Source: Oceanicola sp.
GTDB taxonomy: Bacteria > Pseudomonadota > Alphaproteobacteria > Rhodobacterales > Rhodobacteraceae
Direction: 5' to 3'
Assembly: GCA_022447275.1 (NCBI GenBank)
Contig: JAKVBK010000014.1
Coordinates: 1-64,000 of the forward strand
DNA: 64,000 nucleotides
Positions 25,096 through 35,099 of the stretch are shown here, piece after piece. The notes under the pieces were generated by a model. That model was not told the DNA's origin, searched no databases, and saw nothing but the letters and a program-made list of their open reading frames with translations. Each line of letters opens with the position of its first letter. The first letter of the stretch is position 1. Both the position numbers and the translations under genes were made by a program.

Positions 25096-27024
25096 ATGAC
25101 GCCACAGAGCCCCGTCCTTCGGCCACGTCCGGCCCAAGCCACGGCACTGCCTGAAAGCAGCGGCCGGTTTTCAACTTTGCTCGCGGGCGTGGGCCTTGGC
25201 CTTGCGCTTTGGGCAAGCGGTACGGTTGCCTTTGCGGCTGACATGATCACATCGCACGGGATTTCCACCTTCCCGGACAACCTCAAATACGACGCGGATT
25301 TCGAGCATCTCGACTACGTGAACCCCGATGCCCCCAAGGGTGGAGAGATGTCGATCTGGGCGTTTGGTTCGTTTGACAGCCTCAACCCCTATTCGATCAA
25401 GGGCCGCTCTGGCGCGCTGGCAAGTGCGGGTTTGGAAAGCCTGCTGACGTCAACCGCCGATGAGATCGGCTCGGAATACGGTCTGCTGGCGGAAAGCCTC
25501 ACCTACCCCGAAGACCGCTCCGAGGTAACGTTTACCCTGCATGAAGGCACCACTTTCTCGGATGGTTCTCCGCTGACGGCAAATGACGTGCTCTTCTCGT
25601 ATGAACTGTTTCGCGAAAAGGGGCTGCCGTCTTTCCGAGCTGTGCTCTCGCAGTCGGTCGACAGTGCCGAGGTGATCGACGACCGGACGATTCGCTATGT
25701 GTTTGCCGAGGATCGCCCAAAGCGTGATCTGATCAGCCTTGTGGGCGGGCTGCCTGTTCTGAGCCAGGCCTTCTACGAGGCCAATGACATGGATTTGGAG
25801 GAGAATTCGCCGATCGCGCATATGGGCTCGGGCCCCTATGTGGTCGACATGGACCGTGTGCGCATGGGGCAGACCATGGTCGTGAAGCGGAATCCCGATT
25901 ACTGGGGCGCTGATCTGCCGATCAACCGTGGCCGCAGCAACTTCGACAGTATTCGTGTGGAATACTATGCCGACTACAACGCGGCGTTCGAAGGCTTCAA
26001 AGGCGGCTCGTACCATTTCCGCAATGAGGCATCCTCCAAAACCTGGGCCACCAGCTATGATTTCCCGGCGCTGGAGAAGGGTTGGGTTGTGAAATCCGAG
26101 ATTGACCACGGCAACATCGCGCCGGGCCAGTCCTTCATTTTCAACCTCCGCCGCCCGCAATTGCAGGATCCGTTGGTGCGTCAGGCCATTGGTCTGATGT
26201 TTAACTTCGAGTGGTCGAACGAACAGCTGTTTTACGGCATCTATGATCGCTCGGGCAGCTTCTGGGCCAATACCGATCTGGGGGCCAGTGGGCTGCCCTC
26301 GGAAGCTGAGCTTGCCCTGCTTGAGCCTCTGGCGGACATGTTGCCCCCCGGCGTTCTGGATGCAGAGCCTGTGGAAGCCCCCACATCGGGCGCCCGCCAG
26401 TTGGACCGCCGCAACCTGCGCGCAGCCAACGCCTTGCTCGATGAGGCCGGTTGGACCGTGAATTCAGAGGGGATGCGGGAAAAGGACGGCGAACTGCTGA
26501 CCATCGAGTTCCTGAACGACAGTCAGACCTTTGACCGTGTCATCAACCCCTATGTTGAAAACCTCAAGCGGGCGGGCATCAACGCGGTCCACAACCGTGT
26601 GGACAACGCCGAGGCGGAAAACCGCGAGCGCCCGCCGCTTTATGATTTTGACGTCGTGACCGGCTTCTTGCAGACCGGCTATCAGCCCGGTTCTGGCCTC
26701 AAGCAGTATTTTGGCTCTGAGACGGCCAATGAAAGCGCCTTCAACAAGATGGGCCTGCAGAACGGTGCAGTGGATGCGTTGATCGAAAATGTCATGGCCG
26801 CTGAAACTCAAGAGGAAATGGAAATCGGCATTTCCGCGCTCGACCGAGTGCTGCGTGCGCTGCATTTCCGTATCCCGCAATGGCACAAGGCAGCCCATAC
26901 CATCGCCTATTACGACATGTATGGCCGCCCTGAGACCCTGCCCCCCTACGCTTTGGGCAATCTCGACTTCTGGTGGTACGACGCCGACAAGGCCGCGAAG
27001 CTGGAGGCTGAGGGCGCGCTGTAA
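25096..27024 (+). CDS. yejA: Peptide ABC transporter, periplasmic binding protein (YejA-type)
   Basis: A 642-residue solute-binding protein of family 5 (SBP_bac_5). The N-terminus has a hydrophobic export signal, later than usual (about residues 25-48, ending FAAD), then the family's SIWAFGSFDSLNPY and DGSPLTANDVLFSYEL. Together with yejB, yejE and yejF it forms the YejABEF importer, which in enterobacteria takes up microcin C and in rhizobia antimicrobial peptides. Start at 25096 follows an AGGAG site. Confidence 0.93.
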   Translation: MTPQSPVLRPRPAQATALPESSGRFSTLLAGVGLGLALWASGTVAFAADMITSHGISTFPDNLKYDADFEHLDYVNPDAPKGGEMSIWAFGSFDSLNPYSIKGRSGALASAGLESLLTSTADEIGSEYGLLAESLTYPEDRSEVTFTLHEGTTFSDGSPLTANDVLFSYELFREKGLPSFRAVLSQSVDSAEVIDDRTIRYVFAEDRPKRDLISLVGGLPVLSQAFYEANDMDLEENSPIAHMGSGPYVVDMDRVRMGQTMVVKRNPDYWGADLPINRGRSNFDSIRVEYYADYNAAFEGFKGGSYHFRNEASSKTWATSYDFPALEKGWVVKSEIDHGNIAPGQSFIFNLRRPQLQDPLVRQAIGLMFNFEWSNEQLFYGIYDRSGSFWANTDLGASGLPSEAELALLEPLADMLPPGVLDAEPVEAPTSGARQLDRRNLRAANALLDEAGWTVNSEGMREKDGELLTIEFLNDSQTFDRVINPYVENLKRAGINAVHNRVDNAEAENRERPPLYDFDVVTGFLQTGYQPGSGLKQYFGSETANESAFNKMGLQNGAVDALIENVMAAETQEEMEIGISALDRVLRALHFRIPQWHKAAHTIAYYDMYGRPETLPPYALGNLDFWWYDADKAAKLEAEGAL

Positions 27025-27072
27025 GGCGCGCGCTCCCCTCTCCCCCGAGGCCATAAGGAGCCGGACCAGCCC

Positions 27073-28254
27073 ATGGGCGCATATATCCTCCGACGCCTGA
27101 CATTGATCATCCCCACGCTCGTGGGAATCATGCTGATCAATTTCGTTCTGACGCAATTCGTTCCCGGTGGGCCGATCGAACAGATCATTGCCCAAAGCCA
27201 AGGGGAAGGGGATGTCTTTGAAGGCATCGCCGGAGGGGCGGATGCCGGTGCTCAGGAGGAGATCGAAAACCTCGGAGCAGACAATGAGCGCTACGCGGGC
27301 GCGCGCGGTCTGCCTGAGGAATTTCTGCAGGAACTTGAAGTTACGATGGGGTTCAGCAGGGTGGTCTGTGATGATCCCACCCTGCTTGAAACCAACGAAC
27401 AGAAAGATCTTGTGGATGTGGAGGGCTGCGAAACCGAGGCCATTCCCATCCTCGAGCGCTTTGTGATCCTGATGTCAAACTATCTGATGTTCGACTTCGG
27501 AGAGAGCTATTTCCGGTCGGTTTCGGTGGTGGACCTCGTGATCGAGAAGATGCCCGTATCGATCACTCTGGGCCTTTGGTCGACCTTGATCGCCTATATC
27601 ATCTCGATCCCGCTGGGGATCCGGAAGGCTGTGCGCGACGGTTCTAAATTCGATACATGGACATCGGGCGCGATCATCGTGGCCTATGCCATTCCGGGCT
27701 TTCTCTTCGCGATCCTGTTGTTGGTGGTTTTCGCAGGGGGATCCTATTTCAAAATCTTCCCGCTGCGCGGTCTGGTGTCGGAAGGCTTTGAGGATATGAC
27801 CTTTATCCAGCAGGTGGGCGATTATTTCTGGCACATTACGCTGCCGGTTCTGGCCTCTACCATCGCCAGCTTTGCCACTTTGACCTTGCTGACCAAGAAC
27901 AGCTTTCTCGACGAGATCAAGAAACAGTATGTGGTGACCGCGAAGGCCAAGGGGCTGAACGAGCGGCGGGTGCTCTATGGCCATGTTTTCCGCAATGCCA
28001 TGCTGATTGTGATCGCGGGCTTTCCAGCGGCTTTCCTGGGCGTATTCTTCGGGGCCAGCCTGATCATCGAGACGATCTTCTCGCTCGATGGGTTGGGCCG
28101 GCTGGGCTTTCAGGCGGCGCTACAGCGGGATTACCCTGTGGTCTTTGGCACCTTGTACGTGTTTGGCCTGATTGGCCTGCTGGTTGGGATCATTTCTGAT
28201 CTGATGTATGTCTTGATCGATCCGCGGATTGATTTCGAAAGCCGGAGGACGTGA
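27073..28254 (+). CDS. yejB: Peptide ABC transporter permease YejB
   Basis: A 393-residue inner-membrane permease of the DppB type: the first helix ([26 protein letters not shown]) is followed by a large extracytoplasmic loop of ~110 acidic residues, longer than in DppB and characteristic of YejB. The coupling EAA-like loop is seen near [19 protein letters not shown] at 27055 sets the start. Followed 1 bp later by yejE. Confidence 0.93.
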   Translation: MGAYILRRLTLIIPTLVGIMLINFVLTQFVPGGPIEQIIAQSQGEGDVFEGIAGGADAGAQEEIENLGADNERYAGARGLPEEFLQELEVTMGFSRVVCDDPTLLETNEQKDLVDVEGCETEAIPILERFVILMSNYLMFDFGESYFRSVSVVDLVIEKMPVSITLGLWSTLIAYIISIPLGIRKAVRDGSKFDTWTSGAIIVAYAIPGFLFAILLLVVFAGGSYFKIFPLRGLVSEGFEDMTFIQQVGDYFWHITLPVLASTIASFATLTLLTKNSFLDEIKKQYVVTAKAKGLNERRVLYGHVFRNAMLIVIAGFPAAFLGVFFGASLIIETIFSLDGLGRLGFQAALQRDYPVVFGTLYVFGLIGLLVGIISDLMYVLIDPRIDFESRRT

Positions 28255-28255
28255 T

Positions 28256-29461
28256 ATGAGCGATCTGTCCGCAGACCCGCGCAGCCCTGTCGCCCCCGAG
28301 GACACCACCGTCGCCCCGACGGCGCCGCCTGAGCAAAAGCAGGGACGGTTTGAGCTCAGCCCGCTGAACAAGCGGCGCTGGCGCAACTTCCGGGCCAATG
28401 GGCGGGCTTTCTGGTCGCTGGTTATCTTTACCGTGATCTTCGTGATCACGCTGTTCGCGGAGGTGATCGCAAACGACAAGCCGCTTTTGGTGAGCTACCG
28501 GGGCGAGATCTATGTGCCGATCTGGAATTTCTACCCGGAGACCCAGTTTGGCGGCGACTTCCCGACGGAGGCTGTCTATCGCGACATTGAGGTGCAATGC
28601 CTGATCGAGTCCGGTGGCATCATTGACTGTTTTGACGTGCCCGAGGAAGTGCTGGCCGCCATTGATGACGGGGCCACCGAAGTGTTCGGTGAGCCGGTCT
28701 ACAAGGGCTGGATGCTCTGGCCGTTGATCCCCTACAGCTACAACACGCCCAACGATCTTGATGGGCCGGCCCCGTCGCCCCCGGATGCAGACCATTGGCT
28801 GGGCACCGATGATTCTACGCGCGATGTGCTTGCGCGGGTGATCTACGGGTTTCGATTGTCGATCATCTACACGATCATCGTCACGATATTTGCCAGTACC
28901 ATTGGGATCATCGCCGGGGCAGTGCAGGGATTTTTCGGCGGCTGGACCGATCTGATCTTCCAGAGGGTGATCGAGATCTGGACGTCGACGCCGCAGCTTT
29001 ACATCATCATCATTCTGTTTGCGATCTTGGGGCGCAGTTTCTGGCTGCTTGTTTTTCTTACGGTGCTGTTTGGCTGGCCCGCCCTTGTGGGGGTTGTGCG
29101 GGCTGAGTTCCTGCGGGCGCGCAACTTTGAGTATGTGCGCGCGGCGCGCGCGCTCGGTGTCTCAAACTGGACCATCATGTTCCGCCACATGTTGCCCAAT
29201 GCGATGGTGGCAACGCTGACGATGTTGCCCTTCATCGTGACGGCGACGATTGGTGGCTTGGCCTCGCTGGATTTCCTTGGATTTGGACTGCCTTCCTCTG
29301 CTCCGTCGCTGGGTGAGCTGACCTTGCAGGCCAAGCAGAACTTGCAGGCGCCGTGGCTTGGCTTCACCGCATTCTTTACCTTTGCCATCATGCTGTCGCT
29401 GCTTGTGTTCATCTTTGAAGGGGTTCGCGATGCGTTCGACCCCAGAAAGACGTTCCAGTGA
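28256..29461 (+). CDS. yejE: Peptide ABC transporter permease YejE
   Basis: A 401-residue second permease (DppC type), with an N-terminal cytoplasmic Pro/Ala-rich tail (residues 1-~45), a helix near 60, a large periplasmic insertion (~78-185) and the transport domain, with the coupling sequence AARALGVSNWTIMFRHMLPN. Only 1 bp separates it from yejB, so the two are tightly coupled. A repeat element is inserted between this gene and yejF. Confidence 0.93.
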   Translation: MSDLSADPRSPVAPEDTTVAPTAPPEQKQGRFELSPLNKRRWRNFRANGRAFWSLVIFTVIFVITLFAEVIANDKPLLVSYRGEIYVPIWNFYPETQFGGDFPTEAVYRDIEVQCLIESGGIIDCFDVPEEVLAAIDDGATEVFGEPVYKGWMLWPLIPYSYNTPNDLDGPAPSPPDADHWLGTDDSTRDVLARVIYGFRLSIIYTIIVTIFASTIGIIAGAVQGFFGGWTDLIFQRVIEIWTSTPQLYIIIILFAILGRSFWLLVFLTVLFGWPALVGVVRAEFLRARNFEYVRAARALGVSNWTIMFRHMLPNAMVATLTMLPFIVTATIGGLASLDFLGFGLPSSAPSLGELTLQAKQNLQAPWLGFTAFFTFAIMLSLLVFIFEGVRDAFDPRKTFQ

Positions 29462-29486
29462 TGCGCGGCGTTTCGGAGCGAGCAGC

Positions 29487-29534
29487 GGGGGTTGCCGACC
29501 CCCGCACCCCCCGGGAGTATTTCTGCCAAGATGA
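29487..29534 (+). repeat. GAGTATTT hairpin repeat, copy 3
   Basis: GGGGGT-TGCCG-ACCCCC hairpin, CACCCCCCGGGAGTATTTC and CCAAGATGAT. It sits inside the yej operon between yejE and yejF and ends 27 bp before the yejF start. Confidence 0.75.
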
Positions 29535-29561
29535 TGTGGCCTGCGGTTGGGGGGGCGTGTG

Positions 29562-31166
29562 ATGACGTTGCTCAATGTGGAAAATCTGAAGGTCGCCTTT
29601 CGGCAGGACGGAAAGGTTTTTGAGGCTGTCCGCGGTGTCTCGTTCCATGTGGATCGGGGAGAAACCGTCGCCTTGGTGGGTGAAAGCGGCTCGGGCAAAT
29701 CGGTGACAGCGCTGTCGACCGTGTCCCTTTTGGGTGACAATGCGGTTGTGGAGGGCTCTGTCACCTATGAGGGCACGCAGATGGTGGGGGCGGCCGAGGC
29801 CGACCTGCAGCATGTGCGGGGCAATGATATCAGCTTTATTTTCCAGGAGCCGATGACCTCGCTCAACCCTCTGCATACGCTGGAAAAGCAGATCATGGAG
29901 AGCCTGGCGCTGCATCAGGGCCTGATCGGCGACGCGGCCCGCGAGCGGGTTGTAGATCTGCTGAACAAGGTTGGGATCCGTGATCCCGAAGACCGGCTTG
30001 CGTCTTACCCGCACCAGCTTTCGGGCGGGCAGCGGCAGCGTGTAATGATCGCCATGGCGCTAGCCAACGGGCCCGATCTGCTGATCGCTGATGAGCCGAC
30101 GACGGCGCTTGATGTCACTATCCAGGCTCAAATTCTGGACCTGCTTGCGGAGCTCAAGGCCTCTGAAGGTATGGGGTTGCTGTTCATCACCCATGATCTT
30201 GGGATCGTGCGTCGGATCGCAGACAGGGTCTGTGTGATGCAGGGCGGTGAGATTGTCGAACAGGGCCCGACGGAGCAGATTTTCTCTGATCCGCAGCATC
30301 CCTATACACGCAAGTTGCTCGCGGCCGAGCCAAAGGGGCTGGCGGGGTCTTTTTCCGAGCATGCCGATCCGATCCTTGAGACCGATGCATTGCGCATTTG
30401 GTTTCCGATCCAGCGCGGATTTTTGCGGCGTACCGTGGGACATATCAAGGCGGTGAATGCGGCAACCCTGTCTGTCAGGCCGGGGGAAACGCTGGGCATT
30501 GTCGGGGAATCAGGCTCGGGCAAGACAACATTGGCGCTGGCGATCATGCGGCTCATCCGATCAGAGGGGCCGATCACCTTTGACGGGGAAAACGTACAAG
30601 GTTGGTCGCCTCGGCAACTGCGCCGGCTGCGCCGGGATTTGCAGATCGTGTTTCAGGATCCCTATGGCTCTCTCAGCCCGCGGATGACGGCCGAACAGAT
30701 CATTGCCGAAGGCCTTGGGGTACACGATGTGGAGCCTGGGCGTGACCCCCGCGAGATGGTGGCAGAGATCATGGCGGAGGTGGGGCTCGATCCGATGGCC
30801 ATGGACCGCTACCCCCATGAGTTCTCGGGCGGGCAGCGGCAACGGATCGCGATTGCCAGAGCGATGATTCTCCGGCCACGCCTTGTGGTGCTCGATGAAC
30901 CGACCTCTGCCTTGGACATGACAGTGCAGGTGCAGATCGTTGATCTGCTGCGCCGTTTGCAGGAACGGCACGGTCTTGCCTATCTGTTTATCAGCCACGA
31001 TTTGCGCGTTGTGCGGGCGATGTCGCACCGGGTGATCGTCATGAAACAGGGCGACGTGGTCGAGGAAGGTACTGCTGAACAAGTCTTTTCAGACCCGCAG
31101 CAGGACTACACCCGGACGCTTCTGGCGGCGGCTTTCAATTTGAGCGGTGGGGTTGCCGCCGAGTAG
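29562..31166 (+). CDS. yejF: Peptide ABC transporter ATPase YejF (two ATPase domains)
   Basis: A 534-residue fusion of two ABC ATPase domains. First domain: Walker A GESGSGKS, signature LSGGQRQR ([11 protein letters not shown]) and Walker B LLIADEP. Second domain: Walker [10 protein letters not shown], signature [11 protein letters not shown] and LVVLDEP. It powers uptake through YejB/YejE. Start at 29562 ([11 protein letters not shown]). Separated from yejE by a hairpin repeat, so the message may be partly terminated there. Confidence 0.93.
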   Translation: MTLLNVENLKVAFRQDGKVFEAVRGVSFHVDRGETVALVGESGSGKSVTALSTVSLLGDNAVVEGSVTYEGTQMVGAAEADLQHVRGNDISFIFQEPMTSLNPLHTLEKQIMESLALHQGLIGDAARERVVDLLNKVGIRDPEDRLASYPHQLSGGQRQRVMIAMALANGPDLLIADEPTTALDVTIQAQILDLLAELKASEGMGLLFITHDLGIVRRIADRVCVMQGGEIVEQGPTEQIFSDPQHPYTRKLLAAEPKGLAGSFSEHADPILETDALRIWFPIQRGFLRRTVGHIKAVNAATLSVRPGETLGIVGESGSGKTTLALAIMRLIRSEGPITFDGENVQGWSPRQLRRLRRDLQIVFQDPYGSLSPRMTAEQIIAEGLGVHDVEPGRDPREMVAEIMAEVGLDPMAMDRYPHEFSGGQRQRIAIARAMILRPRLVVLDEPTSALDMTVQVQIVDLLRRLQERHGLAYLFISHDLRVVRAMSHRVIVMKQGDVVEEGTAEQVFSDPQQDYTRTLLAAAFNLSGGVAAE

Positions 31167-31279
31167 CTGTTGCAGGCTGGCCCGCTTGGGCAGGGGCGCG
31201 ACAACTTGGCCCTGACAGGCGCGCCGTGCTGCGCTAAGACGGGCTCGGGAACCCGTAACAGCCAATCAGGAGACGCCAC

Positions 31280-31420
31280 ATGGCTGATGAAAAGCACGAA
31301 CATGGCAGCATGGACACCACAGAGCAGGAAAAGACCTTTGATGCCTTCATCAAATTCTCTTCCTACGTTGCTGCAGGCTCCGTCCTACTGTTGATCTTTA
31401 TCTATGCGGTCAATGGCTAA
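31280..31420 (+). CDS. aa3-type cytochrome c oxidase subunit IV (small)
   Basis: A 46-residue protein: a charged N-terminus (MADEKHEHGSMDTTEQEKTF) and one membrane helix at residues ~24-44. This layout is that of the short bacterial subunit IV of aa3-type cytochrome oxidase (the Cox4_pro_2 type). It is an accessory subunit without catalytic role. The start follows CAGGAG at 31267-31272. Main oxidase genes are not in this window; here it is an orphan between yejF and a lipoprotein gene. Confidence 0.8.
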   Translation: MADEKHEHGSMDTTEQEKTFDAFIKFSSYVAAGSVLLLIFIYAVNG

Positions 31421-31445
31421 TACAGCAGGGCAGCGGAGGGGTGAC

Positions 31446-32042
31446 ATGTTGAAGAGAATCCTTGTCGCCGCGGCGCTGCCGGTTCTTTTGGCGGGCTGCA
31501 CGGCAGAGCCGGTCTGGGCCCCTGAAGCGCAAGTCACTGCATCGCTCTATACCCATGATGGTCCGCCCTCGCTCACTCTGTTCACGGTGATCAACAACAG
31601 GACGGAAGCCGGGGCTCATGCCGGCTTGATGGTGAACGGGTCGCATCGGGTGATTTTTGATCCGGCAGGCACGTTCAAGCATCCTTCCATCCCGGAGCGC
31701 AATGATGTGCACTACGGGGCCCGCCCGGCGGTGGCCAACCTGTATGTGGATTATCATGCCCGCGAGACCTTCCGTGTCGTTACTCAGACGATCGAGGTTT
31801 CACCGGAGGTCGCCGAGCAGGCCTTGTTGGCTGTACAGGAATATGGCGCGGTGCCGAAAGCGCGGTGCACGGTTGCGGTGACGCGCGTGCTGCAGCAATT
31901 GCCCGGCTTTGAAAGCATATCGACCAGCTATTTCCCGACCAGCGCGATGGAAGAGTTTGCCGAACTGCCAGGCGTGGTGGAGCAGACCTTCTACGACAAT
32001 GACTCCGACGATAATAAAATGGTTTTGCAGGCTAATCTCTAG
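31446..32042 (+). CDS. Lipoprotein of unknown function
   Basis: A 198-residue protein with a lipobox LAGC (residues ~15-18) after a short hydrophobic signal, so it is probably membrane-anchored outside the cytoplasm. The mature part has no motif I recognise. Two Cys could pair. GGAGGGGTG at 31435 is a strong ribosome binding site and fixes the ATG at 31446 rather than the frame opening at 31404. It overlaps the stop of the convergent azlD by 4 bp. Confidence 0.7.
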   Translation: MLKRILVAAALPVLLAGCTAEPVWAPEAQVTASLYTHDGPPSLTLFTVINNRTEAGAHAGLMVNGSHRVIFDPAGTFKHPSIPERNDVHYGARPAVANLYVDYHARETFRVVTQTIEVSPEVAEQALLAVQEYGAVPKARCTVAVTRVLQQLPGFESISTSYFPTSAMEEFAELPGVVEQTFYDNDSDDNKMVLQANL

Positions 32043-32368
32043 CCCGCAAAGCCCAACCCGATTGCAATCACGGTGATCCCCGCAAGGATCGCCCAAATTG
32101 TGCTGCGCAGCAGATAACCTGTCGCCAGCGCCGCAAGGCCTGCAGTGAGGCGCACCGGATCGAGGGTGCCTCCCGTTGCAGCCGGCCACACGAGCAAGGG
32201 CGCCACGAGCGCTGGGATCACAGTGACCGCCGTGTAGCGCAGGTGGCGCAGCACCCAATCGGGCAGCGGGCGATCTCCGATCAGGCCGAGAAAGCTGAAA
32301 CGGATCAGGAATGTCCCGATCGCCAGGGCTGCGATCACAAGCCATACGGGCATGTCAGGGGAAATCAT
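32039..32368 (-). CDS. azlD: AzlD-family small subunit of a branched-chain amino acid exporter
   Basis: A 109-residue membrane protein with about four hydrophobic segments, of the AzlD (YgaH-like) family, partner of AzlC. The pair exports branched-chain amino acids or their analogues. Start at 32368 overlaps the azlC stop by 4 bp (translational coupling). Confidence 0.85.
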   Translation of the reverse strand: MISPDMPVWLVIAALAIGTFLIRFSFLGLIGDRPLPDWVLRHLRYTAVTVIPALVAPLLVWPAATGGTLDPVRLTAGLAALATGYLLRSTIWAILAGITVIAIGLGFAG

Positions 32369-33087
32369 GCGATCAGCTCCGGTTTGCGCCGTTCGATCTC
32401 CGCGCCGACGATCATCCCTGCGAAGGCGGCCACGATCAGGCCGAGGCTCCAGGGCAGCCATGCCAGCGAGAGCGCCAGAACAATTGCCACGAAGGCGGCG
32501 GCAATATGGGCCACCGTGCGCAGGGCGGGCGCAAAGATTGCGATGAAGGCGACGGGCACCATCGCATCCAGCGCAAAACTGGGCGGTATCGCATTTCCCA
32601 GCACCGCCCCGACATATGTGCCCAGATACCACATGGGCAGAATCTGGACCATGACCCCGAAATAGTAGCGCACCTTCCAGGCGGTTGGCCTGTCAGCCTC
32701 TTTTTCAAAGGTGATGGCGGACAGGGCGTAGGCGTGATCTGTCATCATGTAGGCGGCCAATGCGCGCTGCCACAAACGCGCAGACCCGAGATGGGGCGTC
32801 AGCGCGGCAGAATACATGGCCATGCGCATGTTCACCGCCAAAGAAGCAAAGACCACCATGAAAACAGGGGCCTGATCGATCATCAATTGCACCGCCGTCA
32901 ACTGGGACGCACCTGCGATGACAAGAATGCTCAGGGCCATGACTTCCAGAAGGTCCAAACCGGCCTCGCTGGCGACAACCCCGAACACGATCGCAAACGG
33001 GGTCACAATCAGCTGGAACGGGGCACCGTCGCGCAGGCCCCGCCAGATGGCAGCTGTTTGGTCTGTAGGCTTTTGCGGCTGTGTCAT
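32365..33087 (-). CDS. azlC: AzlC-family branched-chain amino acid exporter
   Basis: A 240-residue polytopic membrane protein. GLRDGAPFQLIVTPFAIVFGVVA at the N-terminus, the AGASQLTAVQLM segment and the SLAVNMRMAMYSAAL stretch are AzlC hallmarks. With AzlD it forms a two-subunit exporter (homologous to E. coli YgaZH, which exports valine). No Lrp-type regulator is adjacent. Confidence 0.92.
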   Translation of the reverse strand: MTQPQKPTDQTAAIWRGLRDGAPFQLIVTPFAIVFGVVASEAGLDLLEVMALSILVIAGASQLTAVQLMIDQAPVFMVVFASLAVNMRMAMYSAALTPHLGSARLWQRALAAYMMTDHAYALSAITFEKEADRPTAWKVRYYFGVMVQILPMWYLGTYVGAVLGNAIPPSFALDAMVPVAFIAIFAPALRTVAHIAAAFVAIVLALSLAWLPWSLGLIVAAFAGMIVGAEIERRKPELIA

Positions 33088-33188
33088 TGGGGGCCTTATT
33101 CAACAGGTCATGGGCAGGGCATGTGCCCCACAGCGGCGAGGCTGGGATGTGTCAGATGCACGCCTTTGGGGGCGCGCCGTTTGGGGTG

Positions 33189-34262
33189 TCAGTCGAAGGT
33201 CCCGGTGACCCGTCCGATCAGCATGAAAGCGCGGGCCGTGCGGGTTTCGGACAAAGCGGCGATCTCGGCATCGGTCGCGGCCTCGGCAAAGCGGGAAAAG
33301 ATCGTATCAAAGCGCCGCAGAAAATGGTGGGCGGTGTCGCGAAAGACCGCATCATTGCGCATGCGCCCGGCTGTCAGCGCCAGACAGGAGCGATCCCGGA
33401 TGCCCCCAAGCGCCGCAACACCCGGGCCGCGCTCGCCCGCAGCAAACCTGCGCCAGACTTCCGGGCGTGTGCGATCCGGCGTGAAGTCATCCATATAGAT
33501 CCCATCCTCGGACAGGAGCGTCAGAACATCCTGTGCAGCCCGCACCAGCGTGGCTGTCGAAGGATCGCGCAGGGCCGCCCGAAGGGCACGGAAGCCCTCT
33601 TTGTCCGTCTCGGACTGGGGGAAATGAATGGCGCGAATGAAATCCTCGACCGAGACCGGGTTGCCATCGGCCCCTCCCGGCGTGCCAAGCGCCAAAGACG
33701 GCTGATCGCTGCTCGGGGTCTGCGGCACCGGCGCCATCGTCTTGGTGGCAGGCTCCGGCGCTGCGGTCATCCGGTTTTTGGTGGCTGGGCGCAGCGGGTC
33801 TATCCCGGCACCTGTGGCTTTGCGAAGCTCTGCCAACTGGCCTTCGATCTGGCGCTGTGTGGCAATCACCTCGTCCAGCTTTCGCTCTGACGCGGAGGGT
33901 GCGTGCACCGTGCCGGCCCCTTGCTGCCCGGTGATGTAGGCCGTGCGCATGGCATCCACGGCCATCTTCATCTGGCTGGTTTCATCGCGCAGAAGGCGAT
34001 GGGCCCGCGCGGCGCTGATGGCGATGGCAATCAGGCCCACGGGCAGAATGACAGCGATCACCGTCATCACGATGGCCAAAGCGCTGATCTGTCCTTCGCT
34101 GGGCACGACGATGAAAAACACGCCCGCCCCAAGCAGCCATAGCAGGCTGAGCGCCGCGCCGATCACCTCGATCGCGCCAACAGGCGCCGGTGCGTCAGAC
34201 TGGCGATACACCCCCAGGCCCGTCGGCTCTGTCTTGGTTTGTGTTCCCGGTTCTTCCGACAT
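33189..34262 (-). CDS. Two-helix membrane protein of unknown function
   Basis: A 357-residue protein with two adjacent membrane segments (about residues 30-50 and 61-84), a Pro/Thr/Ala-rich low-complexity linker (about 150-200) and a conserved-looking C-terminal cytoplasmic region of ~150 residues. The last region has many Arg/Asp/Phe residues but no motif I can name. It lies between azlC and greA, 15 bp from greA's stop. Codon use is core-like, so it is probably a conserved gene of the group. Confidence 0.65.
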   Translation of the reverse strand: MSEEPGTQTKTEPTGLGVYRQSDAPAPVGAIEVIGAALSLLWLLGAGVFFIVVPSEGQISALAIVMTVIAVILPVGLIAIAISAARAHRLLRDETSQMKMAVDAMRTAYITGQQGAGTVHAPSASERKLDEVIATQRQIEGQLAELRKATGAGIDPLRPATKNRMTAAPEPATKTMAPVPQTPSSDQPSLALGTPGGADGNPVSVEDFIRAIHFPQSETDKEGFRALRAALRDPSTATLVRAAQDVLTLLSEDGIYMDDFTPDRTRPEVWRRFAAGERGPGVAALGGIRDRSCLALTAGRMRNDAVFRDTAHHFLRRFDTIFSRFAEAATDAEIAALSETRTARAFMLIGRVTGTFD

Positions 34263-34277
34263 GCCCCGGTTATCCTG

Positions 34278-34748
34278 TCAGACGAACTTCACGTCGAGCA
34301 CTTCGTAGCTTTTCTCGCCACCCGGTGTGCGCACCTCGACACTGTCACCTTCCTCCTTGCCGATCAGCGCACGCGCGATCGGGGATTGGATGTTCAGGAG
34401 GCCTTTGTCGATATCGGCCTCGTGGGGCCCGACGATCTGCCAGGTTTTCTCTTCGTCGGTATCTTCGTCTACCAGCGTCACCGTGGCCCCAAATTTGATA
34501 GCGCCCGACAGCGCCGTCGGGTCGATCACATCCGCAAGAGAAATGACACCTTCGAGCTCCTTGATGCGGCCCTCGATAAATCCCTGCTTTTCGCGCGCCG
34601 AGTGGTATTCGGCGTTCTCCTTGAGATCGCCGAGCTCCCGAGCCTCTGCGATCGCCTTGATCACGGAGGGGCGCTCCTCGGTTTTGAGGTGCTTCAATTC
34701 TGTTTCAAGCGCGGCAAAGCCCGCGCTGGTCATCGGGATTTTTTCCAT
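34278..34748 (-). CDS. greA: Transcription elongation factor GreA
   Basis: A 156-residue cleavage factor that rescues backtracked RNA polymerase by stimulating endonucleolytic cleavage. The N-terminal coiled-coil ends in the acidic tip residues of ELGDLKENAEYHSAREKQ, and the C-terminal FKBP-like domain carries ISPIAR-type IQSPIARALIGKEEGD. Start at 34748 (MEKIPMT) rather than the upstream ATG at 34784. Confidence 0.96.
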   Translation of the reverse strand: MEKIPMTSAGFAALETELKHLKTEERPSVIKAIAEARELGDLKENAEYHSAREKQGFIEGRIKELEGVISLADVIDPTALSGAIKFGATVTLVDEDTDEEKTWQIVGPHEADIDKGLLNIQSPIARALIGKEEGDSVEVRTPGGEKSYEVLDVKFV

Positions 34749-35099
34749 GGAAAGCGGCTCTCGCAAGATAGTGGCGGGTGACACCTAGGAATTGGAGATA
34801 ACGGGGTTGGGTGGGGGGAAGTCAAGCGTCCTTCGCCCCCTCTGATGCCAGAACAGGGCCCTGAGCGCGGAAATGAGCAGCTTGCGCGCCAAACGCGGCC
34901 TTCCCGCGCGTCAATTTGGCGTCAGGCAAAGACTCCGCTGCGTTACTTTGCTGCGATCCTGCTGATGAGAGCGCTCACAAGATTGACCGGGCATGCCCCA
35001 GCAAATAGGTATTGCCGGACCGCTTTTGCCGCGCTGCGGCAGTGGAAAGCCAAGACTGGCGGTGCCGAGGTGCCGGCGCGTGTGATGAGGGAGTGACCG
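34749..35099. other. Intergenic region greA / ETF-QO
   Basis: No gene is seen in these 351 bp between divergent genes. A sigma-70-like promoter for the ETF-QO gene lies at 34983-35011. Confidence 0.5.
34983..35011 (+). promoter_or_regulatory. Sigma-70-like promoter of the ETF-QO gene, with operator-like palindrome
   Basis: TTGACC and TAGGTA separated by 17 bp. The perfect palindrome GGGCATGCCC fills the first 10 bp of the spacer (34989-34998), where a repressor would block the polymerase. Confidence 0.4.
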
